A stretch of 64,000 nt of DNA from Clostridium_AF sediminicola. GTDB taxonomy: Bacteria > Bacillota > Clostridia > Clostridiales > Clostridiaceae. A model generated the notes under the pieces. The model was given only the letters and a program-made list of their open reading frames with translations. It made no database searches and was not told where the DNA came from. The stretch spans positions 372,001-436,000 of the forward strand of contig NZ_BAABMF010000003.1 in the NCBI RefSeq assembly GCF_050402865.1. The letters are read 5' to 3'. Below, piece after piece: positions 26,321 through 35,704 of this stretch. The translations under genes were made by a program, and so were the position numbers. The number at the start of each line of letters is the position of its first letter. Position 1 is the first letter of the stretch.

Positions 26321-29170
26321 TTATAAATCCTCCACTTCATTATTTCCAGTAACTTCATCATTTATTAATAACATATGGATATTAAATTGATATTTCTTAT
26401 AATTTAATTTAAATGATAATATTTCTGATTGAGCATATTTAACATAGCCATCACTATTAGATAAAACTGCTGGCAATCCAATACTGAATTTACTATTTGT
26501 GTTATTAAATTTACCAAAAGATGATCCTAAAATAGTATTTGAAATTTCTCCAATTACGTCATCTATATATTCTACTATATCATCTTCTTCAATTCTATCA
26601 AATATAAATCCCTTAACAAACTCTTTAGCCATGCATTCATTAACACTTACCATCATTATAGAATTAAAATTGCCTTTTAAACTTATCAAAGCTGTAATTT
26701 TATCTAATGTTACCATATTCTTTGTTTCTATTTCGCTCAAATCAAATTCTATCCCAGTTTGACCTAGTATTATTTCTTTACTTTTTTTCATTACTTCTTT
26801 CATAAAGTCTTCAGCAGTAACAGTGACATTTTCTTTATCATAAACTTTTGGAAGAGTAATAATAAATCTTGTACCTTCATTTTCAGTACTTTCAACTTTT
26901 ATTTTCCCATTAATATTTTCTATGCATTGTTTTACTGCTGCCATTCCAACCCCTCTACCTGATACATATGTTGCATTTTTTTTAGTAGTTATTCCATGTT
27001 CATATATGAGTTCTAATTTTTGACTTTGTTTTAACTTATTGAATTCTTCATCATTATATAAGCCAATTTTTAAAACTCTTTCTTTTATCTCTTTTAAATC
27101 AATCCCTTTACCATCATCAGAAATCTCTATTAAAAAACTATCACCTAAATCAGTAATATTGCACCTTATGTTTCCTAACAAATCTTTGCCCATCTCTAAT
27201 CTCGTATCTTCACATTCTAACCCATGATCAACACAATTTCTAAATATATGTACCATAGATTTTAACACATCCTGATAATAATTACTATCAACTAATACAT
27301 CATCACCTTCAATAACTAATGGTGCTACATTCTTACCTAACCTCTCACTTAGTTTAATAATATAATCTGTATAGGTTCTCAAAAGATCTTTCAGTGATTT
27401 ATACCTTAGACTTTTAATAAGAGGTAAAATTACTCTACATTCTTTCGTAGATAATGTTTCTTTAACTTTTTTTTCAATTTCCAAAAGTTGCTCTTTCTTT
27501 ACATAACAAAATTCCTCATCCTTTATAAAGTTCTCACCTGCATAAGCTTCGATAATCCCTAAATCCTCCATTAACCAAGCTTTTAGTTGTTTATTATCAA
27601 TATCTTTTATATAAAACAAACCATTTTTTTCGTATAATTTACTTTCTAACTCGTCTAATTTTGAAATAAGATTGACCATTTCGTACTGACTGAAATTACC
27701 CTTAAATGTATGAATTTCTCTAAGAGTTTCTTCATATTTTTCTTTTGGTATCCTATCAAATGATTTGGAGGCAAAATTCTCAAAATCAAATACAAGTTCT
27801 CTAAAATCATCTCTATTTAGTATTGTTTTAACTACCATTTTCAAAGTATCGTGTTCCTTATCTCTTTCCTTTTGCAATAATTTTTTTTCAGTTATATCTG
27901 TAATTATAGTCATTATAATGTCTTCATCATTCTCATCTTTAACAACTTTATATGATAAACTTAAGATTTCATTGTTTATTAATATTTCTTCTGGTAATAA
28001 CGTCAAATATATTCCTTGCTGTTCTTTATCTATAGTAAAAATTTTTCCTAATAAATCATCAATAAATTCCTGCATAGTATCATTTTCAGGATAAATTATA
28101 GAAGATAATTTTTGAGCACCAATACACTCATTAAAGATTTTTTTACATACAGAGCTGTATTCACGATGAATAACTAAATCTTTTTTAAAACTTAATATCC
28201 CTTGTTCAACATTATCTAAAATATTAGTTAACTGAGAATTTTTATTATCTAAGGTTTTATTAGTATCTTTTAAAACTTTTTCATTTTCGTGCAAAGTTAA
28301 ATTTTGAAATTCCAATTCTTTGTTTTGATTTCCTAATCTTTCTATGTATTCGTTCATTCTAGACATTATCTTATTTGTGCTATTTGCCAAACTCTCTACT
28401 TCATATACAGGTTTATCAAATTTTATTTCAGTTTTTATTGCTGCTTCTATATTTCCATTAGCTAAATCTTGCATCTTTTTATCTAAATCTGACAATGGTT
28501 TTATAATGGCACCACTTAATCTAAAAAATACTAATTTGGTTATTAATAATGTTAATATAAATAAAAATATGCATATAGTTAATAACCCTATATATCCTCC
28601 ATAAATTATGGAAGAATTTAGCTTAACTTCTAGTGTTACTAGTTCTGACTCATCTTCATTATAAATTATAGTTTTCACCGTAGTATTTATATTTTTTATA
28701 AATCTATTTTCATCTACAGTTTTATATTTAAAATTATCCTTTTTATTTGAAATTCCAGAGTCATATATAAGCTCTCCATTTTTTGAAATTTTATAATGAA
28801 TACTCAGAGTTGGTAATTCTTTCTCAATTAATTTAAATTCACTATTTTCATTAATACTAAAATCATGCTTTTTATCACCAAAAAATTCAAATGAAAAACC
28901 AACCCTTTTAAATAAGTTCTTAAAATAAATATCTCTACTATTACTATTATCTAAATATATCCCCTTTGCCTTTGCTATATTTAATTCTCTTTCTATTTTA
29001 TACTTCATTTGATAGGCAGCATATTCTACAATAATACCACTTGAAATTTTAAAAATTATTCCTAGTGCAATCATAAATGCAATTAACATTAGTAATAAAC
29101 TAGAAAAATTTACTACTGAAATCATTTTATCTATTCTATGTTTTAAGCTTCTGTTATTATTGTTTACCAT
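26321..29170 (-). CDS. CheA-like hybrid sensor histidine kinase with Hpt and CheX-like domains
   Basis: A 949-residue membrane kinase. Order seen: helix about 17-45, extracytoplasmic sensor about 46-190, helix about 192-215, HAMP about 213-275, coiled coil to 315, PAS-like about 316-430 ending ITDITEKKLLQ, Hpt about 440-545 with phosphoacceptor His487 in REIHTFKGN, CheA-type ATPase about 630-775 (N-box RNCVDHGLE, SDDGKGID, GRGVGM) and a C-terminal about 790-940 resembling CheX (IEYIDDVIGEISNTILG-like). No CheW-binding P5 domain is present. It is not a chemotaxis CheA but a membrane sensor with a similar core, which should phosphorylate the REC-STAS protein encoded next. Confidence 0.85.
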   Translation of the reverse strand: MVNNNNRSLKHRIDKMISVVNFSSLLLMLIAFMIALGIIFKISSGIIVEYAAYQMKYKIERELNIAKAKGIYLDNSNSRDIYFKNLFKRVGFSFEFFGDKKHDFSINENSEFKLIEKELPTLSIHYKISKNGELIYDSGISNKKDNFKYKTVDENRFIKNINTTVKTIIYNEDESELVTLEVKLNSSIIYGGYIGLLTICIFLFILTLLITKLVFFRLSGAIIKPLSDLDKKMQDLANGNIEAAIKTEIKFDKPVYEVESLANSTNKIMSRMNEYIERLGNQNKELEFQNLTLHENEKVLKDTNKTLDNKNSQLTNILDNVEQGILSFKKDLVIHREYSSVCKKIFNECIGAQKLSSIIYPENDTMQEFIDDLLGKIFTIDKEQQGIYLTLLPEEILINNEILSLSYKVVKDENDEDIIMTIITDITEKKLLQKERDKEHDTLKMVVKTILNRDDFRELVFDFENFASKSFDRIPKEKYEETLREIHTFKGNFSQYEMVNLISKLDELESKLYEKNGLFYIKDIDNKQLKAWLMEDLGIIEAYAGENFIKDEEFCYVKKEQLLEIEKKVKETLSTKECRVILPLIKSLRYKSLKDLLRTYTDYIIKLSERLGKNVAPLVIEGDDVLVDSNYYQDVLKSMVHIFRNCVDHGLECEDTRLEMGKDLLGNIRCNITDLGDSFLIEISDDGKGIDLKEIKERVLKIGLYNDEEFNKLKQSQKLELIYEHGITTKKNATYVSGRGVGMAAVKQCIENINGKIKVESTENEGTRFIITLPKVYDKENVTVTAEDFMKEVMKKSKEIILGQTGIEFDLSEIETKNMVTLDKITALISLKGNFNSIMMVSVNECMAKEFVKGFIFDRIEEDDIVEYIDDVIGEISNTILGSSFGKFNNTNSKFSIGLPAVLSNSDGYVKYAQSEILSFKLNYKKYQFNIHMLLINDEVTGNNEVEDL

Positions 29171-29272
29171 GGGATAACCTCACTTTACTTAATTGAAAGT
29201 TACATACTTTTTCCAATATACCATTTTTAAATACATTATATATTAGAATTATTAATTATTTATTAAGAAAAT

Positions 29273-29303
29273 AAAAAGATGTGAGAATTTACACATCTTT
29301 TTT
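29273..29303 (-). terminator. Terminator at the 3' end of the aldo/keto reductase gene
   Basis: Arms AAAAAGATGTG (29273-29283) and CACATCTTTTTT (29292-29303) pair over 11 bases and overlap the final codons of the gene. The minus-strand transcript continues into T residues. Confidence 0.78.
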
Positions 29304-30395
29304 AATATTAGCTATATGTTTTAACCTTTCAATAATTGGTAAGTGTTGAGTACACAGTTTTTCACATTTACCACAAGCGATACAATCAGCAGCCCCATTT
29401 ATCTTTAATCCCCAATGCCATTTTAACCTGTCCTCTATGCTTTTATCTTCTTTCTTCAAAATAAACATATTATATGCGTCCATATATTTAGGAATATCAA
29501 TTCCTACTGGACATCCTTTGCAGTAACCACAACCTGTGCAGAGAGAATCCAAAGAATTATTCAAATGGTTCTCCATTAATCTTAACTTTTCTTCAGTAAA
29601 TACTTTTATTGAATCTCCAGCTTTTACATTCTCTTTTACTTCTTCTATAGTTCCCATACCAGCTAACGCTATAGTAATTTCTTTATGAGAAACATTGAAT
29701 TTTAATGCTGCTTGTGCTAAAGTGTCTTCTTCATTCTCTTTGATAAAAGAATAAAAATCAGGATTTTGAGGGATTATTCCTCCACCAAGAGGATTCATTG
29801 TAACAACTCCTAACCCTTGCTCATAAGCCGCTTTGATTCCTTTTTGTCTAAATGCAAAATTAGTAGCATTGTATCCAAGAGTTACCCCTTCCCATCTTCC
29901 ATCTTTAACCATAGCTTCTATTTCTTCACCACTAGCATGAGTTGAAAATGTAATATGGTCAATAAGTCCTTCTTCTTTTAATTTCAGCGCTCCTTCGTAA
30001 GGACCACCTTTCGCAATAACTTTTTTATAATGGTCTAAATTTAGAATACACCACATATGCATAAAATTTATTTTATCTACACCTAATCTCATTAGTGATT
30101 TTTCAACTCTTCTTCTTAAATCATCTGCAGTTGGTTCACTATTTACATTACTTTTTGTTGATACATAAAATGGATTAGGCATTTTCTTAAATGCAGCCCC
30201 CATAATTTCTTCACTTTTATCATGGCAATACATAGGTGCAGTATCAAAATAGTTGATACCTAAACTACTTGCATATCTTACTACTTCAGCTGATTTTTCT
30301 AAAGATTCATTATAATCCTCTTTTCTGAAACGCATACCTCCAAATCCTATAACTGAAACCTTTTTGCCTGTTTTTCCATATTCTTTATATTGCAT
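29289..30395 (-). CDS. Aldo/keto reductase with C-terminal 4Fe-4S cluster domain
   Basis: A 368-residue fusion. The barrel (about 1-275) has the family residues Asp51, Tyr56, Lys81 and His113 and begins MQYKEYGKTGKKVSVIGFGG. The tail has two cysteine sets, CTGCGYCKGCP (Cys286, 289, 292, 295) and CIACGKCEKLC (Cys338, 341, 344, 348), as in ferredoxin-type proteins. Such proteins are common in anaerobic Firmicutes and are predicted to use ferredoxin-level electrons, but no substrate is established. GAGGTG precedes the ATG. It is monocistronic. Confidence 0.92.
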   Translation of the reverse strand: MQYKEYGKTGKKVSVIGFGGMRFRKEDYNESLEKSAEVVRYASSLGINYFDTAPMYCHDKSEEIMGAAFKKMPNPFYVSTKSNVNSEPTADDLRRRVEKSLMRLGVDKINFMHMWCILNLDHYKKVIAKGGPYEGALKLKEEGLIDHITFSTHASGEEIEAMVKDGRWEGVTLGYNATNFAFRQKGIKAAYEQGLGVVTMNPLGGGIIPQNPDFYSFIKENEEDTLAQAALKFNVSHKEITIALAGMGTIEEVKENVKAGDSIKVFTEEKLRLMENHLNNSLDSLCTGCGYCKGCPVGIDIPKYMDAYNMFILKKEDKSIEDRLKWHWGLKINGAADCIACGKCEKLCTQHLPIIERLKHIANIKKDV

Positions 30396-30582
30396 AATTT
30401 CACCTCATTATAATTCATACATATCTTTCTTATCAATTATACCATAATCTTTTTATAAAACTTATAAAAAATTTAGCTACAAATTAATATAATACTATCA
30501 CCATCTCTATATTTAGAATATTATAAAATATATAAAAGTACGAAATTTATAAATATATTTATACTAAATGAGGTGAATTTTT

Positions 30583-30978
30583 ATGAATAATAAAAATTGT
30601 TGTAAAACGGAAATAAACCATATTTTATACTTAACTCCTCCAGCAATAGAAATTACTAATATAGAGCATAAATTTAAAACTAAACCAAAAATCATTTTCT
30701 CAACTGATAAAGATAAAGAGACCATAATAAAAGGTATAATTGAGAAGAAAATAAAGTATAAAGATTTTAACAACAATGATAAAGAGATAGTTGATGATAT
30801 CCCTTTCGAAGATAAAATTAGCTGTTGTTATACTGACACTAAAAAATATACTATTGATTCTATTGAAATATCTGAGCTCTGCCGAAAATTATCTGGAACT
30901 GATACTATAGGAGGAAGAACAGTTTTTGGAACTCTCCTTGAAAAAATTTCTGTTAAAATTGCATTTTCAAAATTATAA
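30583..30978 (+). CDS. Small SPOCS/DUF3794-like protein, probably spore-associated
   Basis: A 131-residue protein. The central TIIKGIIEKKIKYKDF, then DDIPFEDKISCCY, matches the strand pattern of the SPOCS (DUF3794) domain found in SipL and in spore-coat or exosporium proteins of clostridia. There is an N-terminal Cys-Cys pair and another at SCC. No signal peptide is seen. GAGGTGAAT is about 6 bases before the ATG, and a strong terminator follows. Its expression would be expected late in sporulation, but no sporulation promoter was identified with confidence. Confidence 0.65.
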   Translation: MNNKNCCKTEINHILYLTPPAIEITNIEHKFKTKPKIIFSTDKDKETIIKGIIEKKIKYKDFNNNDKEIVDDIPFEDKISCCYTDTKKYTIDSIEISELCRKLSGTDTIGGRTVFGTLLEKISVKIAFSKL

Positions 30979-30998
30979 TTAGTAAATGAACATCCTTA

Positions 30999-31042
30999 AA
31001 AATAAAAAGATACATACCTAATGTGTATGTATCTTTTTATTT
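30999..31042. terminator. Bidirectional terminator between the SPOCS gene and yjjW-like gene
   Basis: Arms of 19 bases at 30999-31017 and 31024-31042 (core AAAAAGATACATAC / GTATGTATCTTTTT) pair perfectly around a 6-base loop. The flanking genes converge. Confidence 0.92.
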
Positions 31043-31879
31043 TTATACTAATACTATATTTTCACATCCATTATCATGAGCGATACATCTTAACTCGTTC
31101 ATCATTTCATCTGAAGGGGTATAGCTATTAATTAATTCTATTCTAACTCCCATTGATCTATATTTAATAATTTTATATCTTATATTAGAATCTAAAGAAA
31201 CTATTAATTTGCTAATTTCTCCAACATTAAAACTATTGTCTAGCACTTTTGGTACAATAACTGTCCTTACTTCATATAGTTTATTTATAGATGCTAGATA
31301 CTTAATATTTTTAATAACTATCTCGTTACTCATCCCCGTAAGCATTTTATGTTCTTTTAAATTAAATGATTTTAGGTCAACCATAAACATGTCCGTTACA
31401 GAAATCAATTCTTTCTCTTCCCATAATGGTATCGATCCATTAGTATCTATATAGGTAGTTAGTCCTAATCCTTTTACTTCTTTAAATAATTCAATCAAAA
31501 AAGGAATTTGCAAAGTACATTCTCCACCTGATACAGTTATCCCAGAAATAAAAGGTTTTATTTTTTTTATTTCTTGAATCACTTCATTTAATTCTAATAT
31601 CTTGGCTTTTGGTGAACTATTAATATCACAAGTTTTTAAACAATTGTCACAATTAATACAATTTTTCTCATTCCATTTAACTTTATTTTTTTCTATAGTT
31701 AGTGCATTTGAAGGACATGCTTCTACGCATGCCCCACAATTTATGCAATGATTTATTGTTTCAGGATTGTGGCAATATAAACAATTAAAATTGCAACCCT
31801 GCAAAAATATTGCTACTCGATTACCTGGTCCATCTACAGAACTAAAGGGTATAATACGATTTATATAGCCCTTAGTCAT
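31043..31879 (-). CDS. Glycyl-radical enzyme activase, YjjW-like (radical SAM)
   Basis: A 278-residue radical SAM activase. The S-adenosylmethionine cluster motif CNFNCLYC has Cys29, Cys33 and Cys36, and an inserted ferredoxin domain carries two further cluster motifs (Cys45, 48, 51, 55 and Cys74, 77, 80, 84). ITVSGGECTLQIPFLIELFK is the typical GGE region. It should abstract hydrogen from Gly454 of the YjjI-like enzyme encoded just upstream, whose stop it overlaps by 8 bases. The two genes form the pair seen as yjjI/yjjW in Escherichia coli. Confidence 0.9.
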   Translation of the reverse strand: MTKGYINRIIPFSSVDGPGNRVAIFLQGCNFNCLYCHNPETINHCINCGACVEACPSNALTIEKNKVKWNEKNCINCDNCLKTCDINSSPKAKILELNEVIQEIKKIKPFISGITVSGGECTLQIPFLIELFKEVKGLGLTTYIDTNGSIPLWEEKELISVTDMFMVDLKSFNLKEHKMLTGMSNEIVIKNIKYLASINKLYEVRTVIVPKVLDNSFNVGEISKLIVSLDSNIRYKIIKYRSMGVRIELINSYTPSDEMMNELRCIAHDNGCENIVLV

Positions 31880-33365
31880 TTTTTCTAACCTTTCTATTTA
31901 GAACATTGCAGTTGTTTGCAGCTCCCATTCCTAAGACTGTTGTATCTCTAAGAACTGCTTCTCCTCTTTCTAATTTTTTCATTTCAGATTTTTTAACTAA
32001 ATAACCAGTTATTCTAATAACATCACAATCTGAAGAATAGAGTGAAAAATATCTCATTTTCTGACTAAAAGCACCTTTAATTATATCAAGAATAAATTCC
32101 GGATTTTTCTTTGATGTCTCATCAAAAGCAAAAATATCTCCTATTCCCGAAGGAAAAAATTTATGGAATTCTGCTGATTGAATTATATGATCATATAGTT
32201 CTGGCTCCTGACCAATTGGTATACGACATCCTGGGCTAACACCAAGGTCTGTATCAATTCCTACTTGAGCATGAAGTAAAAAATTTCCTTCAGAAACTTT
32301 ACAATAAGGATTTACATGTTTTTTAACCTCATTATATAACTTTTCAATTATTTCATATCCAAATTTATTAGCTTTATCACTATGCCCAAATTTATCATTA
32401 AGTTCAACTGCATTAGAAAGTTCATTAACGCATTCCGCTAATCCAACCAATCCAAACATTGCAGTGAATTTATCTTTGCTTATAAAACCTTCTTTTACCA
32501 AGAAATGTGTTTTGAAGAAAGGAGTTTCTTCAACAATAAATTTTATTCTCTCATCCATATATTCATTCATAACTTTTACAGCATGTGGAAGCTTATTGTT
32601 CATAAAATCATCAATACTATCAGCACTTTTAGCTAAGTTTGCCAAATTTAATCTACTAAGAGTATAACTTCCTCCTCCAATATATAATCCATTATAACAG
32701 CTAACAATAGCATAATTTTCTCCTAAATCATCAATAAAAATCTTATCATTTGCAAAAGATGGTTTAGCTGTAACTAAAGCAGTTTTTATACTTTCAATAG
32801 CTAATTCATCAGGAGTATTACTATTATATTTTAAAGTTATATTTGGTATAGAAGTTTCTAACTCGCGAGTAGCCTTTAAAATAAGCATTGCAGCTTTATT
32901 AGTGTCTGGTCCAATATTAGCATGGCAAAAAGAATCAGTAATCGTTCTATCAATATGCATTAAGAAAAGTTTTATAGCTTTATACGCTTCTTCTTCATCT
33001 TTTATAAATGGATCCAATAACTTATCTATATTCCCTATATAGACAGGGAAATTAGTTATTGATGGTACATGCTTATAAAATATTAAAAGAGCATTAACAG
33101 CTTCCCAAATATCAGAAGGTGGTGTCAATTTCAAAAAATCGCAACCTTCCTTTATCAGCTTTTCATAATCAGGAACAATATATCTAGGTCTATATGGAGC
33201 ATTACCCTCAAATAAATCACATATTATACCTTCATCTTTTAGTTTAATAAAATCCTCACTGTAATCTAAAACACTCAATGAATTTTCTGCGGCCTTTGCT
33301 AAAGCATTAACTCGTTGCTCAAAAGTCAACGTTTCAGCTTTAATGATTTGTAAAATTTCATTCAT
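31872..33365 (-). CDS. YjjI-family glycyl-radical enzyme (DUF3029)
   Basis: A 497-residue protein of the YjjI group, shorter than pyruvate formate-lyase. The glycyl-radical site is near the C-terminus in VIRITGYLV, with Gly454. Other recognisable stretches are HIDRTITDSFCHANIGPDTN, SCYNGLYIGGGSYTLSRLNL and SPGCRIPIGQEPELYDH. The reaction catalysed by this family is not known. It must work anaerobically after activation by the downstream YjjW-like activase. GAGG is about 8 bases before the ATG. The upstream region holds a promoter with nested inverted repeats. Confidence 0.88.
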   Translation of the reverse strand: MNEILQIIKAETLTFEQRVNALAKAAENSLSVLDYSEDFIKLKDEGIICDLFEGNAPYRPRYIVPDYEKLIKEGCDFLKLTPPSDIWEAVNALLIFYKHVPSITNFPVYIGNIDKLLDPFIKDEEEAYKAIKLFLMHIDRTITDSFCHANIGPDTNKAAMLILKATRELETSIPNITLKYNSNTPDELAIESIKTALVTAKPSFANDKIFIDDLGENYAIVSCYNGLYIGGGSYTLSRLNLANLAKSADSIDDFMNNKLPHAVKVMNEYMDERIKFIVEETPFFKTHFLVKEGFISKDKFTAMFGLVGLAECVNELSNAVELNDKFGHSDKANKFGYEIIEKLYNEVKKHVNPYCKVSEGNFLLHAQVGIDTDLGVSPGCRIPIGQEPELYDHIIQSAEFHKFFPSGIGDIFAFDETSKKNPEFILDIIKGAFSQKMRYFSLYSSDCDVIRITGYLVKKSEMKKLERGEAVLRDTTVLGMGAANNCNVLNRKVRKND

Positions 33366-33622
33366 TTAAACAACCTCACTCTCAAAATTGGTTTTTAACC
33401 ATGAGCTTGTTGGTTATTTAACATACAATTGATTATTTGTACTATTACAAATAAAGCTCAATAATTATAAATTGTATGCTGTTAATTACAATATATCAAT
33501 TTTTAATATCTTTTGCAACAGTTAACCCTTTGGTTTTATATTCCTCCATTTAATTCATAATGTGTATAAGAGACGTCGTAACTATTAAAATTAAAAGTAC
33601 GAATAATATTCATTAAAAATTG
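33366..33622. promoter_or_regulatory. Upstream region of yjjI-like gene: promoter and nested inverted repeats
   Basis: No gene is seen here. On the minus strand, TTGTAA (33486-33491) and TATAAT (33464-33469) are 16 bases apart. Immediately downstream is the perfect inverted repeat TTATTTGTA-N4-TACAAATAA (33433-33454). Outside it, TTAACATACAATT (33418-33430) pairs with AATTGTATG-CTG-TTAA (33470-33485), which lies in the promoter spacer. The layout suggests operator control. The rest of the region shows nothing I can name. Confidence 0.45.
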
Positions 33623-33670
33623 AATAATAAAATGGTTAGCAAAGCTGAAGAAGCTAACCATTTTATTATT
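33623..33670. terminator. Terminator at the 3' end of the second AraC gene
   Basis: Arms of 18 bases at 33623-33640 and 33653-33670 (core AATGGTTAGC / GCTAACCATT) pair perfectly. The right arm contains the stop codon of the AraC gene. Confidence 0.88.
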
Positions 33671-34535
33671 TGCAATGAGTTTCTTTAAATTTTGTTGGTG
33701 AAACATTATAATACTTTTTAAATAAACGACTAAAATAGTTTATACTATCAAATCCACATCTTAATGCTACTTCAGTTATATTCAGATCGCCTTTATTAAA
33801 ATATTCAACAGCCTTTTCCAATCTTATTCCATTAATATAATCTGTAGTTGTCTTCCCTGTCATTTGCTTAAAAAGTCTGCAAAAATGATAGGTACTAATA
33901 TGTAGAATATTTGAAAGATCCTCAGTGTATATTTTTTTAGAGTAATTCCTGTCTATATATTTAAATATCAAATCAAAACGTTTCAAATTATTTGCTTTTG
34001 AAATAAGTTCTTTTCTTGTAAAATATTTTCCAATGTATTTTCTTAACATAAGGACAATTAATTGGTAAATTAAAGACTTTACAGCAAGTTCGTATCCGAT
34101 TTTCCTCGAAAAATATTCTTGTATTGTTGTGGTGACACAGTCCAATATCTGTTTATCATTTTCAATTAAATTTTGAAAAGATATTTGATTTCGTGACAGT
34201 GGTGAAAGGAATTTTGTCTGGCATAAATCAACTTGATTACTGAACAAGAATGAAGAATCGATACGAATTGTATAAAACTTCAGATCGTCACTTAAACTTT
34301 CAAGTGAATGTAGTTCATTATTGTTAATGACTATTATACTGTCAATTGTAACATAGTAACGTTTTTTATTACATTCAACTAAAGCCTTGCCTTCAGTAAA
34401 AAAATATAGCTGCATATTTTCATGCCAATGTGTATTAAATTTTCTTCCTTTCTTGAAATTTTCTGACAGAAATATATCTATACCCAAATTTGAATTTGGC
34501 ATTTTTTTATAATAATAAGTTTGCAAATTTTTCAT
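33666..34535 (-). CDS. AraC-family transcriptional regulator
   Basis: A 289-residue protein with an N-terminal cupin-like domain (FNTHWHENMQLYFFTEGKAL) and a C-terminal AraC DNA-binding domain (YTEDLSNILHISTYHFCRLF, TGKTTTDYINGIRLEKAVEY, VALRCGFDSINYFSRLFKKY). It resembles the first AraC protein of the window (2796-3683) in layout. It is divergent from an esterase gene with 144 bases between, so it probably regulates that gene. AAGGAT is 6 bases before the ATG. The effector is unknown. Confidence 0.88.
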   Translation of the reverse strand: MKNLQTYYYKKMPNSNLGIDIFLSENFKKGRKFNTHWHENMQLYFFTEGKALVECNKKRYYVTIDSIIVINNNELHSLESLSDDLKFYTIRIDSSFLFSNQVDLCQTKFLSPLSRNQISFQNLIENDKQILDCVTTTIQEYFSRKIGYELAVKSLIYQLIVLMLRKYIGKYFTRKELISKANNLKRFDLIFKYIDRNYSKKIYTEDLSNILHISTYHFCRLFKQMTGKTTTDYINGIRLEKAVEYFNKGDLNITEVALRCGFDSINYFSRLFKKYYNVSPTKFKETHCK

Positions 34536-34583
34536 ATCTATATCCTTATATCAAAATTGTGCTAAATTTCAGCAATACAATTC

Positions 34584-34612
34584 TTGAATAATATTGCAAA
34601 TATAATTATTAT
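34584..34612 (+). promoter_or_regulatory. Putative promoter of the esterase gene
   Basis: TTGAAT (34584-34589) and TATTAT (34607-34612) are separated by 17 bases. The site lies between the divergent AraC and esterase genes, 68 bases before the esterase ATG. Confidence 0.5.
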
Positions 34613-34679
34613 AATACAAGTACTTTCTATTGTAAACATAACAATTTAAGTTCAAAATTTCAAATGAGGTGGTACAAAA

Positions 34680-35471
34680 ATGAATAAATCAAAAGTAGAA
34701 AAAGTGAATTTTTATAGCAATGTACTTGGTAAAAAGATGTCAATGTTGGTGTATTTACCTGAATGTTATAATAATTTAACTTCTCTACCTGTATTATATT
34801 TTCTACATGGAAGAAGTGGGAAAGAAAATATAATGTTTGAATTGGATATAAACACTAAAGCTGATCAAATGATAAAAAGTGGAGAAATTAAACCTATGAT
34901 AATTGTATGTCCAAGAATTGAAAACAGCCGTGGCTTGAATTCATCTTTAATATGTAAAGAGGTACTTGATCCTGGAGATAATAATAGAATTATAAATTTA
35001 GGAATGTATGAAGATTACTTTATGAAAGAGTTAGTACCTTTAACAGATAAAACTTTTAATACTATAAAAGATAGAAAAGGAAGATATATAGGAGGTTTAT
35101 CTGCTGGTGGTTATATAGCTCTTCACAATACATTTCGACATCAGCATATGTTTTCAAAAGTAGGAGGGCATATGCCTGCTTTAGAACTGGAACTTGAAGA
35201 TGAAGACAAGTCATATTATAAAGACATGTATTCATGGGAAAAATATGATCCAATATATATTGCAAGAAACAATAATATTTCTTCTGATATTGATGTTTAT
35301 CTTGATGCTGGAAATAAGGATGAAGGGAGATTTTATGAAGGCTGTTCAATTTTACATAAAATATTGAAAGAAAAAGGAATAAATTCTCAAAATTTTGTAT
35401 TCACTGGTAATCATAGTGCTGAATATATACAATCAAATATTGAAAAATATTTGAAATTTTATGGATGTTAA
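34680..35471 (+). CDS. Putative esterase (alpha/beta hydrolase, esterase D/PF00756 type)
   Basis: A 263-residue hydrolase without a signal peptide. The nucleophile is Ser141 in GGLSAGGYIAL; the likely triad partners are Asp209 in YLDAGNKDEG and His245 in TGNHSAEYI. The opening region LPVLYFLHGRSGKEN contains the oxyanion-hole HG. This family includes acetyl-xylan and feruloyl esterases and S-formylglutathione hydrolases; the divergent cupin-type AraC regulator favours a sugar ester, but that is inference. GAGGTGG precedes the ATG. Confidence 0.87.
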   Translation: MNKSKVEKVNFYSNVLGKKMSMLVYLPECYNNLTSLPVLYFLHGRSGKENIMFELDINTKADQMIKSGEIKPMIIVCPRIENSRGLNSSLICKEVLDPGDNNRIINLGMYEDYFMKELVPLTDKTFNTIKDRKGRYIGGLSAGGYIALHNTFRHQHMFSKVGGHMPALELELEDEDKSYYKDMYSWEKYDPIYIARNNNISSDIDVYLDAGNKDEGRFYEGCSILHKILKEKGINSQNFVFTGNHSAEYIQSNIEKYLKFYGC

Positions 35472-35622
35472 TATATTGTGGAAAGGTCTTGTTTAATTTA
35501 TACAGGTATAAAAAAATAATAAACCACTTTCTATAGATTAATATATACGGCGACTTTCGCATCATTAAATACTGCAGAACTGTTTGTTTTTTTCGACTCA
35601 ATTTCTGAATACAAATCTATTT

Positions 35623-35648
35623 AAAAGGCGAATCTTGATTCGCCTTTT
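35623..35648. terminator. Bidirectional terminator between the esterase and thiI
   Basis: Perfect 12-bp arms AAAAGGCGAATC (35623-35634) and GATTCGCCTTTT (35637-35648) around a 2-base spacer. The flanking genes converge. Confidence 0.88.
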
Positions 35649-35704
35649 ATTTCAAATCCCCATAAAACATCAATCCCACTACACAATAAACATACCAAGC
35701 TCTT

